Source of the DNA: Rhizobiaceae bacterium
GTDB taxonomy: Bacteria; Pseudomonadota; Alphaproteobacteria; Rhizobiales; Rhizobiaceae
DNA length: 64,000 bases
Assembly (NCBI GenBank): GCA_019635775.1
Contig: JAHBYU010000007.1
Span: 1 to 64,000, forward strand
Reading direction: 5' to 3'
A model generated the notes under the pieces. The model ran no database searches, was not told the DNA's origin, and worked only from the letters and a program-made list of their open reading frames with translations. Positions 54,490 through 62,742 of this stretch are shown one piece after another. Numbering within the stretch: position 1 is the first letter of the stretch; every line of letters begins with the position of its first letter. The position numbers and the translations under genes are program-made.

Positions 54490-57400
54490 TCACTTCCGCA
54501 AGACCACATAGATCGCGGGAATGACAAGCACAGTGAGCGCGGTGGACGAAATCAAGCCGAATAGCAGCGAAATCGCAAGACCCTGGAAAATCGGGTCGGT
54601 CAGTATGACAGCGGCGCCGATCATCGCTGCGATTGCCGTAAGCATGATCGGCTTGAAACGAATGGCGCCCGCTTCGAGAAGGATCTCGACCAGTGGCTGG
54701 CCCGGCCTTCGTGCGTGTCTGATGAAATCCACAAGCAGAATCGAATTGCGCACGATGATGCCGGCAAGCGCGATGAAGCCTATCATGGACGTGGCGGTGA
54801 ACGGGGCGCTGAACAGCCAGTGGCCGACCATGATGCCGATGAACGTCAGGGGGATCGGCGTCAGGATGACGAGGGGCAGCTTGAAGGAACGGAACTGGGC
54901 CACGACCAGGATGTAGATGCCCAGGATTGCCACCATGAAGGCTGCTCCCATGTCGCGGAATGTGACCCAGGTCACCTCCCATTCGCCATCCCAGAGAAGG
55001 GTCGGGTGCGTCTCGTCGTCCGGCTGGCCATGCAAGGCGATTGCAGGCTTCGGGACGTCGCCCCAGTCAGCATCGTCAATCGCAGCGGCGACCGCGATCA
55101 TGCCATAGACCGGCGCCTCGTATGCACCGGCGAGTTCGCCGGTGACCATCTCTGCCGCGCGCCCGTTGTGACGGAAGATCGGGAAGGACGCGGTTTCGCG
55201 CGAGACCCCGACGACGTCGCCAAGCTCGACGACGTCGCGCCCGCCGGGCAAGGCGTTTGCCGGAACAGGCGTCGACAGCGCCCGCTCGTTCATCACCTTC
55301 TCGCCTTTCGGGAGAGCAACCACGATGGAAATCGGTTGGCGTCCGCCGCCTCGGTGCGAGTAGCCGACCTTCACGCCGCCGTAGAGGGCGCGCAGCGTGC
55401 CATACACATCTGACTGTTCGACCCGATAGTACTCGAGATTGTCCTGGTCGATAGAGATGCGAACACGCTGCGCTGGGGCGCCATATGAGTCGTCGACATC
55501 GACAATGAACGGAACGCTCTCGAAGGATTTCCGTACCTTCTCGGCCACGGCGCGGCGGGTCGCTGGATCGGGGCCGTAGATCTCGGCCAGCAGCGTGCCC
55601 ATGACAGGCGGCCCAGGAGGAGGCTCGACCACCTTGACCGCCGTTCCGTGAGGCAGGTCCGCACCCGCCAGGCGCTCGCGTATGTCGAGCGCGATCGCGT
55701 GACTTGCGCGGTCGCGTTCGGCTTTGGGCAGGAGATTGATCTGGACATCGCCCAGATAAGGCGCGTTGCGCAGGTAGTAGTGACGGACCAGGCCGTTGAA
55801 ATTGAACGGCGAAGCAGTGCCTGCATAGGTCTGGAAAGAAACGATCTCGGGAACCTGCTGGAGCCGGTCGACGATCGCCTGCAAGGCCCGGTCGGTCGTC
55901 TCGACCGAGGAGCCCTCGGGAAGGTCGACCACAACCTGCAACTCGGCTTTGTTGTCGAACGGCAGAAGCTTCACCGTGACGTGCTTGGTGTAGAACAGCG
56001 AGAGGGACGCGAGCGTCGCCAAGCCCACGACCGCGAGGAAGATCCAGGCTCGTTTCCTCGACCGCAGGATTGGACGCGCGACCGCGACATATGCCCGGCC
56101 AAGCCTGCCTCCGTCCGAGTGACCATGCGCGTGGGCGGCAGTATCCGACTTGCCGAACTTCATCATCAGCCAGGGGGTCAGCATCACCGCAACGAAGAAC
56201 GAGAACAGCATGGCCGCCGAAGCGTTGGCGGGGATCGGGCTCATGTATGGCCCCATCATTCCCGACACGAAGAGCATGGGCAGCAGCGCCGCAATGACGG
56301 TGAGCGTCGCCACGATCGTCGGGTTGCCTACTTCGGCCACGGCATCAATCGCCGCCTTCGCGCGCGACCGCTCGTCCCCCATCCCCCAGTGGCGCGCAAT
56401 GTTCTCGATCACGACAATGGCGTCGTCGACTAGGATGCCTATGGAGAAGATCAGCGCGAAAAGGCTGACGCGGTTCAGCGTGTAACCCATGACGCGCGAG
56501 GCAAAGAGCGTCAGCAGAATCGTGGTCGGTATCACCACGGCGACCACAAGCGCCTCGCGCCAGCCGATGGCGATCGCCACCAGGAAGACGATTGAGACGG
56601 TAGCCAGCCCGAGATGGAAGAGCAGCTCGTTTGCCTTCTCGTTGGCCGTCTCGCCATAGTTGCGCGTGACCGTCATTTCGACGTCTTCGGGGAAGATCTG
56701 ACCCCGGACCTGCTCCACACGATCCAGGATTTCCTCGGCGATGACAACGGCGTTTGTGCCCGGGCGCTTGGCGATTGCCAGCGATACCGCCGGAACACGG
56801 CTCAGCCCGTCGTCTGTCTTCCTGATATCGGTGACGCGGTTCTCGTTGGGTTCGGTCGCCAGCACGATCCGTGCAACATCGCGAACATAGACAGGACGTC
56901 CGTCGCGGGCGGTGAGCACGAGGTTGCCGATCTGCGGCATGGCCTGAAGCGTCTGCCCGGCAAGAACCGTCCGCTGCTCGCCGTCCTCGCGAACCATGCC
57001 GATCTGGAACGAGCTGTTGGCGCCCGCCACCTTGGCGGCGAGCTGCTGCAGCGTGATGCCGTAGAGCGACAAAAGCTCGGGGTCCGGCTCTACCCTGATC
57101 TCTTCCGGTTGCTCGCCGACGATATAGGTCAAGCCGATGTCGGGCAGTTTGGACAGCTCGACCTGGAGTTCGCGCGTCAGCCTGGTGAGGTCGTTCGCAC
57201 TCCAGCGCTCCGCCGCGGCAGGCGTTGGCGAGAGTGTCAGCACGACAATCGCCACGTCGTCGATGCCGCGGCCGACGATCAGGGGCTCCGGAATGCCTAC
57301 GGGAATGCGGTCCAGGTTGGCTCGAACCTTGTCGTGGACCCGCAGAACTGCCGCGTCGGCACTCGTTCCGACCTCGAAGCGCGCCGTGACGACCGTGCCG

Positions 57401-57675
57401 TCATCCTGCGTCTGGGAATACACATGCTCGACACCGTCGATGCTCTTTATGATCGTCTCAAGCGGCTCCGTTACCAGCTTGACGGCGTCTTCCGCCTTCA
57501 GGCCGTTGGCGTCGACGCGGATGTCAACCATAGGCACCGAAATCTGTGGCTCTTCCTCGCGCGGCAGGGTCAGCAGGGCGACCATGCCAAGCGCAAGCGA
57601 CGCCAGCAGAAAAAGCGGCGTCAGCGGCGAGCCGATAAAAGCGCGCGTAAGATTGCCGGCGATGCCGAGATTCAT
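54490..57675 (-). CDS. RND efflux transporter permease
   Basis: A 1061-residue RND pump (inner-membrane proton antiporter). It has about 12 helices, the proton-relay pair D417-D418 in ILVDDAIVVIENIARHW (TM4), and two large periplasmic loops. The N-terminus carries LPREEEPQISVPMVDI. TM4 has two aspartates but not the heavy-metal DFG-type set, so the substrate is probably organic or sulfur-related rather than Cu/Zn. It is translated from an ATG overlapping the adaptor stop by 4 bp. The operon begins with sulfide:quinone oxidoreductase and is divergent from a persulfide-sensor-type regulator, so efflux may serve sulfide or persulfide stress. No outer-membrane channel gene is present. Confidence 0.93.
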   Translation of the reverse strand: MNLGIAGNLTRAFIGSPLTPLFLLASLALGMVALLTLPREEEPQISVPMVDIRVDANGLKAEDAVKLVTEPLETIIKSIDGVEHVYSQTQDDGTVVTARFEVGTSADAAVLRVHDKVRANLDRIPVGIPEPLIVGRGIDDVAIVVLTLSPTPAAAERWSANDLTRLTRELQVELSKLPDIGLTYIVGEQPEEIRVEPDPELLSLYGITLQQLAAKVAGANSSFQIGMVREDGEQRTVLAGQTLQAMPQIGNLVLTARDGRPVYVRDVARIVLATEPNENRVTDIRKTDDGLSRVPAVSLAIAKRPGTNAVVIAEEILDRVEQVRGQIFPEDVEMTVTRNYGETANEKANELLFHLGLATVSIVFLVAIAIGWREALVVAVVIPTTILLTLFASRVMGYTLNRVSLFALIFSIGILVDDAIVVIENIARHWGMGDERSRAKAAIDAVAEVGNPTIVATLTVIAALLPMLFVSGMMGPYMSPIPANASAAMLFSFFVAVMLTPWLMMKFGKSDTAAHAHGHSDGGRLGRAYVAVARPILRSRKRAWIFLAVVGLATLASLSLFYTKHVTVKLLPFDNKAELQVVVDLPEGSSVETTDRALQAIVDRLQQVPEIVSFQTYAGTASPFNFNGLVRHYYLRNAPYLGDVQINLLPKAERDRASHAIALDIRERLAGADLPHGTAVKVVEPPPGPPVMGTLLAEIYGPDPATRRAVAEKVRKSFESVPFIVDVDDSYGAPAQRVRISIDQDNLEYYRVEQSDVYGTLRALYGGVKVGYSHRGGGRQPISIVVALPKGEKVMNERALSTPVPANALPGGRDVVELGDVVGVSRETASFPIFRHNGRAAEMVTGELAGAYEAPVYGMIAVAAAIDDADWGDVPKPAIALHGQPDDETHPTLLWDGEWEVTWVTFRDMGAAFMVAILGIYILVVAQFRSFKLPLVILTPIPLTFIGIMVGHWLFSAPFTATSMIGFIALAGIIVRNSILLVDFIRHARRPGQPLVEILLEAGAIRFKPIMLTAIAAMIGAAVILTDPIFQGLAISLLFGLISSTALTVLVIPAIYVVLRK

Positions 57676-58676
57676 GGCATTACGACCTTGTCCCCGTCCC
57701 GCAGCCCGCTGAGGATCTCGATGCGTGGGCCATCGGCCGTCTCGACAGCCTCGCCCAGGACAACCGCCACGTCGATCTCGCCCTGCGGAGCGGAGATGCG
57801 CACATAATCGACACCGTGAAGGGTCTTCACCGCCTGCCGCGGCACAAGAAGCACGGAACGCTTGCCGACCGGAATGGACACCAGCGTGCGCTCGTTGACG
57901 AAGTAATCGCCAACGTCGGCCACCTCGACATCGGCAATCACGCGGCCATTGTCGATCTCAGGGTAGACCTTGGCGATCTTGCCCTGCCGCGCTTGCGAGG
58001 GGGTGCTTGAAGAAGACCGGGTGAGACTCCGCTCGCCGACAAGGACCGTATCGCCTTCCTTTATCTCCGAGGCGTGCCGCTCGGGTAACGAGAGGCGCAG
58101 ATAGTAGGGGCCCGTCGCGATGCGGGCGATTTCCTCGCCGGCCATGATGACCGAACCGGGCGTCACGGGAACCGTGAGCACGCGCCCGGTGGCGGGCGCC
58201 AGGGTTTCGCCCTCGCGCGCGCGCTGCTCGACCACTGCCTTGTTGGCCTCTGCGGCGACGACCTGGTTGGTTATGACGTCCAGTTGGGTTCGCAGCGCGT
58301 CGAGACTGCTCTGCGTGGCGATGCCCTGCGTAAGCAGCTTCTGGATGCGTTCGTAGTCCTTCTGAACGTTTTGCAGTTGCGACTGAAGCGCTTTCAGCTG
58401 CGCGTCGGCAGCTTGCCTTTCCAGCGCAATCTTGTCGTCGACAACGGTGGCGATAACGTCGCCTTCATTTACTTCGCTGCCCTCGCTGACGTTGATGCTG
58501 CGGATCGTACCGCCGATGCGCGCCCTTGCCGGAACCACGGTGCGGCTCTCGACCTGCCCGAACACCGCCTTCATCTCAGCGATGACGCCAGGCGTGACGA
58601 CGAACTCGGCCGCGGCGGCAGGCAAAGGCGCAGCCGCGAGCAGCGCGGCGCAGATAAACAAGCTTTGTTTCGGCAT
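57672..58676 (-). CDS. RND periplasmic adaptor (membrane-fusion protein)
   Basis: A 334-residue adaptor with a signal peptide (about 22 residues, ending PAAAAEF), lipoyl half (IGGTIRSINVSEGSEVNEGDVIATVVD, about 45-70), a coiled-coil hairpin (about 78-145, rich in Q, K, L, E, A) and second lipoyl and beta-barrel parts (PATGRVLTVPVTPGS). It links the inner pump to an outer-membrane channel. I use ATG 58676, which follows GGAGA; the frame has an earlier ATG adding a polar tail. It lies 78 bp after the DUF2892 gene and is coupled to the pump gene. Confidence 0.9.
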   Translation of the reverse strand: MPKQSLFICAALLAAAPLPAAAAEFVVTPGVIAEMKAVFGQVESRTVVPARARIGGTIRSINVSEGSEVNEGDVIATVVDDKIALERQAADAQLKALQSQLQNVQKDYERIQKLLTQGIATQSSLDALRTQLDVITNQVVAAEANKAVVEQRAREGETLAPATGRVLTVPVTPGSVIMAGEEIARIATGPYYLRLSLPERHASEIKEGDTVLVGERSLTRSSSSTPSQARQGKIAKVYPEIDNGRVIADVEVADVGDYFVNERTLVSIPVGKRSVLLVPRQAVKTLHGVDYVRISAPQGEIDVAVVLGEAVETADGPRIEILSGLRDGDKVVMP

Positions 58677-58754
58677 GTACGGTTCTCCGGATGACGGCGT
58701 GACCGGCAAAGCGAGCGAAGGCCCGATCCTCTCAGGTGGCCTGTCGTGACGCCT

Positions 58755-58958
58755 CTACTTGAACGCCACGCCCGATCGGCAGCCGAGCTTCCTGAACACG
58801 ATTGCTGCGGGGCAAAACCCGCTGATGGAGGACTGTATCAGGTTCAGCCCGACGAAAGCAGTGAGCAGCAGCCAGTAGGGTGAAACATAGTAAGCGAGCG
58901 CCAGCGAGATCAGGACCATGAAACCCGCAAACATCAGTACCGCGCGATCGATCGTCAT
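58755..58958 (-). CDS. DUF2892 small inner-membrane protein
   Basis: A 67-residue protein with two membrane helices (about 7-27 and 30-48) and the DUF2892 ending GFCPAAIVFRKLGCR, which has two cysteines (about residues 49 and 60). The same domain is found in YgaP-type rhodanese proteins. Its role here is unknown, but the cysteine pair next to sulfide oxidation genes suggests sulfur handling. It lies 30 bp after the SQR gene. Confidence 0.88.
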   Translation of the reverse strand: MTIDRAVLMFAGFMVLISLALAYYVSPYWLLLTAFVGLNLIQSSISGFCPAAIVFRKLGCRSGVAFK

Positions 58959-58988
58959 TGTGCTTCTCCTTTTTTGGGGGCGAGCCGG

Positions 58989-60281
58989 CTACTCGACCGG
59001 CTCGATATGGATGTCCTTGAGTTTCTTGATGCCGAGGACATCAAGCGCGAGGCTCTCGTAGAAGGTCTCCGCCTTGCCCTGGCGTACCTTGTGGAGGAAA
59101 TACTTCTCGAAGCCGACTTTTGCGGCGTGCACCCATTTGCCTTGCGAGGACCAGTTGACGTTGCGAGGCGGGATCTGAGGCTGGGCAACGAAAGCGATGC
59201 CCTCGTCGCCGAAATCCGCCAGGCAGACGGCGTTCCAACTCGCCACTGCCTGGGGTTTCTCGCCTTTCAGCAGGGACGCGATGTTGTTTGCCGTGGCCGT
59301 GACCATCGATTCGATCATGAAGCCAGTCTTAGGCACGCCGACCGGAAGCGGCGTCTTGCCAACCGGCGGGATAGCGACACACACGCCGATTGCAAACACG
59401 TTGGGAAAAACCGGATTGCGCTGATGCTTGTCGATGACGACGAAGCCCCTCGGGTTGGTGAGTCCTTCGATCCCGGCCACGGACGGTACGCCCCGGAACG
59501 CCGGCAACATCATCGAATAGGCGAAGGGGAGTTCATGTTCGGTCTTGAGCGAGCCGTCTTCCGCGACCTCCTCGGCAAACATGATGCCCTGCTCCACTTT
59601 GGTCACGCGGGCATTTGTGATCCACTTGATGTGGCGGTCGCGCATTGCGCTCTCAAGAAGCCCTTTGGTGTCGCCGACGCCATCTAGGCCGAGGTGGCCG
59701 ATATAGGGTTCGGGCGTCACGAATGTGATCGGCACCTGGTCACGCTTCCTCGCGCGCCGCAACGCTGTGTCCAGGATGAAGGCGAATTCATAGGCGGGGC
59801 CGTAGCACGAGGCCCCCTGCACGGCTCCGACCACGATTGGACCCGGCTTCTTCAGCAACGCGTCGAAGTTGGTCTGCGCCAGCAGGGCGTGGTCGATGTG
59901 GCAGATGGACTGTGTGAAGCCTTCGGGTCCAAGCCCCGGCACCTCGTCAAAGGCGAGATCCGGCCCTGTGGCGATGATGAGATAGTCGTAGTTCAGGAAT
60001 GAACCGTCATTGAGCTCGATGCGGTTCTCTTTGGGTAGCACCCGCCGGGCACCTTCAGGCCGGAGCGCGATGCCGCGCTTCTCCAATACCGCGGACAGGT
60101 CGACGGTTATGTCCTCGCGCTTCCTCCAGCCGACCGCTACCCAGGGATTCGACGGGACGAACGAATAGCTTGTTCCGAGATTGACGACCGTCAGCCTGTC
60201 TTCGCGGCTCAGTCGCTGCTTCATCTCGTAGGCCATGATGGTGCCACCGAGGCCGGCACCCAGAACGATGATGTCCGACAT
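58989..60281 (-). CDS. sqr: Sulfide:quinone oxidoreductase (FAD-dependent)
   Basis: A 430-residue FAD enzyme that oxidises sulfide to sulfane sulfur and reduces quinone. The FAD motif IIVLGAGLGGT is at residues 4-13. Cysteines at 127 (SICH), 159 (QGASCYG) and 353 (NAVCLADFGD) line up in position with C128, C160 and C356 of the Acidithiobacillus ferrooxidans enzyme, including the redox-active pair, so I call a true SQR rather than a generic NAD(P)/FAD protein. The C-terminus with amphipathic character may bind the membrane. ATG 60281 follows GGAGG; an upstream ATG 15 bp away is less likely. It is divergent from the SqrR-type regulator. Confidence 0.9.
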   Translation of the reverse strand: MSDIIVLGAGLGGTIMAYEMKQRLSREDRLTVVNLGTSYSFVPSNPWVAVGWRKREDITVDLSAVLEKRGIALRPEGARRVLPKENRIELNDGSFLNYDYLIIATGPDLAFDEVPGLGPEGFTQSICHIDHALLAQTNFDALLKKPGPIVVGAVQGASCYGPAYEFAFILDTALRRARKRDQVPITFVTPEPYIGHLGLDGVGDTKGLLESAMRDRHIKWITNARVTKVEQGIMFAEEVAEDGSLKTEHELPFAYSMMLPAFRGVPSVAGIEGLTNPRGFVVIDKHQRNPVFPNVFAIGVCVAIPPVGKTPLPVGVPKTGFMIESMVTATANNIASLLKGEKPQAVASWNAVCLADFGDEGIAFVAQPQIPPRNVNWSSQGKWVHAAKVGFEKYFLHKVRQGKAETFYESLALDVLGIKKLKDIHIEPVE

Positions 60282-60383
60282 GCTGTTTTCCTCCACCAGA
60301 GTTCTCAGTAGAAGCTCTTTCGGCGGCAGCGGCCTTGATCTCGCTCAATAAGTGCCGCCCGCCGCTCTTCTCACTTGCAAATA

Positions 60384-60418
60384 ACATTCAAAGATTATAA
60401 ATTCAAGAATATGAATGT
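60384..60418. promoter_or_regulatory. AT-rich operator region of the SqrR-type regulator
   Basis: This is a strongly AT-rich stretch in a GC-rich region. It contains ATTCAAAGAT (60386-60395) and ATTCAAGAAT (60401-60410) as direct repeats 15 bp apart, and ACATTCA/TGAATGT arms (60384-60390, 60412-60418). It overlaps the start codon of the regulator (60411), so autorepression and divergent control of sqr are plausible. Confidence 0.55.
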
Positions 60419-60710
60419 AAAAGAAATGATTCCGGCCTCGGGCAAGGCAGCCGAACTGCTCAGAAGCCTTTCGCATCCGCAGCGATTGCTGGTGCTTTGC
60501 GCTCTGGGCAAGGATGAGAAATCGGTGGCCCAACTGCGCCGCGAACTGGATATCGACCAAGTACCGATGTCGCAGCAACTCATGCGGCTGCGTGCCGACG
60601 GTCTGGTCGAGGCCCGCCGTGATGGCACCACTATGTTCTATCGCATCACGCGGCAGGAGGTGCTGACCGTGGTTCAAGCCCTGCACACCGCATTCTGCCC
60701 GCCAAAGTGA
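60411..60710 (+). CDS. sqrR: ArsR-family persulfide-sensing repressor (SqrR/BigR/YgaV type)
   Basis: A 99-residue winged-helix repressor: HTH about 35-75 (SVAQLRRELDIDQVPMSQQLMRLRADGLV). Two cysteines, C30 (LLVLCALG) and C96 (TAFCPPK), are 66 residues apart, exactly as the sensor cysteines of SqrR (C41/C107) and BigR (C42/C108). These form a polysulfide link when reactive sulfur rises, releasing DNA. It lies 130 bp from the divergent SQR-DUF2892-RND operon, which it should repress in the absence of sulfide. ATG 60411 is chosen; a second in-frame ATG is at 60426. Confidence 0.9.
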   Translation: MNVKEMIPASGKAAELLRSLSHPQRLLVLCALGKDEKSVAQLRRELDIDQVPMSQQLMRLRADGLVEARRDGTTMFYRITRQEVLTVVQALHTAFCPPK

Positions 60711-60818
60711 CCGTCAACCTTATGCGAGCCTGTCGGCGCGTGCGCGGTGCGCTGAGGACTTCTTTCCCTCAGGGTCTCAGCCCAAACCGGCCAGTGGCTG
60801 ACTGCCGGCCATGGGAAC

Positions 60819-61559
60819 TCAGCCTGCGAGCGCACCGGTCGACGAATCCAAAGCCTTGCGGATTCGGCTGAAGCTCATGGCGATATGGGCGCGTCGAACA
60901 TGGCCTGCGGCAGCGAGATCTCCCAGTTCTACCGCCTCGGTTATGTCGGCAACTTCGCGCTCGAAGATCACGAACTCGTTGTTCAGGAGTTGCTCATAGT
61001 CCTTCAGCCGCGAGGCCGTCTTCAGCCAGATGCGTGCGGTCTGGTAGTAGAGGCGTTCGCTGATCTGGCGCAGCGGTTCATTGGCCGTCAGACCGTTGAA
61101 CAGGTGGAAGAACTCCATGTTGATACGTGAAAACTCCCTTGGGTCGCCCTTCCTCGCCATGCGGTAGCAACGTTCCCTGATCTCCTGGAAGCCCGCGACC
61201 AGCGTGTCGTCAACGAGAACAGGCGAGAGCGTTCCAACCAGTCCCGCCAGCTCGACGCGCAGTTCGTAGACCCCGGCCAATGCGTTGACCTCGATATCGG
61301 TAACGATAGTCCCCACGCCGTGGACCGAACGCAACAGGCCTTCGGCCTCAAGCTTTACGAGAACCCGGCGGATAGGCGTGCGGGAGACGCCGAACTCGTC
61401 GGCCAAATCCTCCTCGCGAAGTCGCTCGCCTGGCGCATAGTCGAGCAGGCATATGCGCATGCGCAGGGTCTGATAGATGCGGTCGAAACGCCCACGCGCA
61501 CCCTCCTCGGCCGGCCTTTGGCCGCCCGACCGCATCATCGGCTCGCTCTCCTCCGACAT
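60819..61559 (-). CDS. GntR-family regulator (FCD type)
   Basis: A 246-residue regulator with winged helix (about 25-90; YAPGERLREEDLADEFGVSRTPIRRVLVKL) and an FCD-type effector domain (about 100-235, with INMEFFHLFNG). ATG 61559 overlaps the deacylase stop by 3 bp (ATGA), giving an operon of DoeA-type hydrolase, ArgE-like deacylase and regulator. It probably controls the operon's promoter beyond 63927. The preceding 108 bp (60711-60818) hold no gene. Confidence 0.9.
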   Translation of the reverse strand: MSEESEPMMRSGGQRPAEEGARGRFDRIYQTLRMRICLLDYAPGERLREEDLADEFGVSRTPIRRVLVKLEAEGLLRSVHGVGTIVTDIEVNALAGVYELRVELAGLVGTLSPVLVDDTLVAGFQEIRERCYRMARKGDPREFSRINMEFFHLFNGLTANEPLRQISERLYYQTARIWLKTASRLKDYEQLLNNEFVIFEREVADITEAVELGDLAAAGHVRRAHIAMSFSRIRKALDSSTGALAG

Positions 61560-62734
61560 CACGCACTTCCCGCCTCTGCGCCGAGTTTCCGGCTCAGCTT
61601 GTCGAGCATTTCGAGACAAGCGGCAAGCTGGTCGATTGCGACGAATTCATCGGGTTTGTGCGCCTGGGCGATGGAGCCTGGTCCGCAGATGATGGACGAT
61701 ATGCCAGCCGACTGAAACAGGCCCGCCTCGGTGCCGAAGGGGACCACCTCCGCATCATCGCACCCCGTCAACTCGCGAACCATGTCGCGCGCTTCGGATT
61801 GCGCGACGACCTGCAGCCCCTCGACTTCGCCGATCGTATGCGTGACGATCCCGCAGCCGGGCGAGATGCCCCGCATGGCTGGAAGCAAGACGGTATCGAC
61901 ATAGTTCCCAAGATCCTTCTGCACGAATGCTGCATCGTCGAGCCGGATGGGTCGCATCTCCCATTCGACCGAGCACGCGCCGGCGATGACGTTGCGTGCC
62001 GTGCCGCCGACGATGCGGCCCACCTGCACTGTGGTCCAGGGTGGGTCGAACCGGCTTCCAGCCTGCGCACGCTCCTTGAGACGCTCTCCCAATTCAAGGA
62101 GTCGTGAGATGTAGCGGGTCGCATACTCCACGGCGTTCACGCCCCTACCGGGCTGCGAGCCGTGCCCTTCCAGTCCGGTGAACTCGGTCGTGTATTCGTA
62201 GCAGCCCTTGTGACCTTCGATAATGCGCATGCTGGTCGGCTCGCCAATGATGGCGACAGAAGGACGGATGCCTGCATTTTCGATCTCGCCCATCAGGGCT
62301 CTGGCACCCAGGCAGCCAACCTCCTCGTCATAGGTGAGCGCGAAATGGATCGGTCGGGAGAGGTTCGCGACGGCGAACCGCGGAGCCATCGCCAGAGCAG
62401 CTGCGATGAAACCCTTCATGTCGCATGCGCCGCGACCATACAGCCGACCGTCGCGTTCGGTCAGGGCAAAGGGGTCACTGGCCCACTCCGACGGATCAGC
62501 GGGTACAACGTCCGTGTGTCCGCTGAGGACGATACCGCCATCTCCAACTGGTCCGATCGTAGCGAACAGGTTGGCCTTGGTGCCGCTCTCGTCGCGTGAC
62601 AGGGACAGCGTGGCCCCGGCGTCGGACAGCAGGTCGGCGGCATATGCGATCAGTTCGAGATTGCTTTCCGACGACACTGTCGGAAAGGCAATAAGCTGGC
62701 CCAGTATCTCGCGTGTGCGGGCGAGCATATCCAT
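61559..62734 (-). CDS. ArgE/DapE-family metallopeptidase (M20), probable N-acyl-amino-acid deacylase
   Basis: A 391-residue M20 deacylase. Dinuclear zinc ligands: H73 and D75 in SGHTDVVP, D105 in YGRGACDMKG (bridging), E137-E138 in DEEVG (general base and ligand). It closely resembles acetylornithine deacetylase. The gene is downstream of a DoeA-type ectoine hydrolase by 8 bp. Ectoine hydrolysis gives N-acetyl-2,4-diaminobutyrate, whose deacetylation is normally by DoeB-type enzymes of another family, so this ArgE-like gene could replace that step. The start is ATG 62734; the upstream frame is shadow. Acetylornithine remains a possible substrate. Confidence 0.88.
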   Translation of the reverse strand: MDMLARTREILGQLIAFPTVSSESNLELIAYAADLLSDAGATLSLSRDESGTKANLFATIGPVGDGGIVLSGHTDVVPADPSEWASDPFALTERDGRLYGRGACDMKGFIAAALAMAPRFAVANLSRPIHFALTYDEEVGCLGARALMGEIENAGIRPSVAIIGEPTSMRIIEGHKGCYEYTTEFTGLEGHGSQPGRGVNAVEYATRYISRLLELGERLKERAQAGSRFDPPWTTVQVGRIVGGTARNVIAGACSVEWEMRPIRLDDAAFVQKDLGNYVDTVLLPAMRGISPGCGIVTHTIGEVEGLQVVAQSEARDMVRELTGCDDAEVVPFGTEAGLFQSAGISSIICGPGSIAQAHKPDEFVAIDQLAACLEMLDKLSRKLGAEAGSA

Positions 62735-62742
62735 GCCGGTTC

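Noticed and set aside
56614-57807. 397-residue plus-strand frame opposite the RND pump
   Set aside because: Shadow of the RND gene; no recognisable domain.
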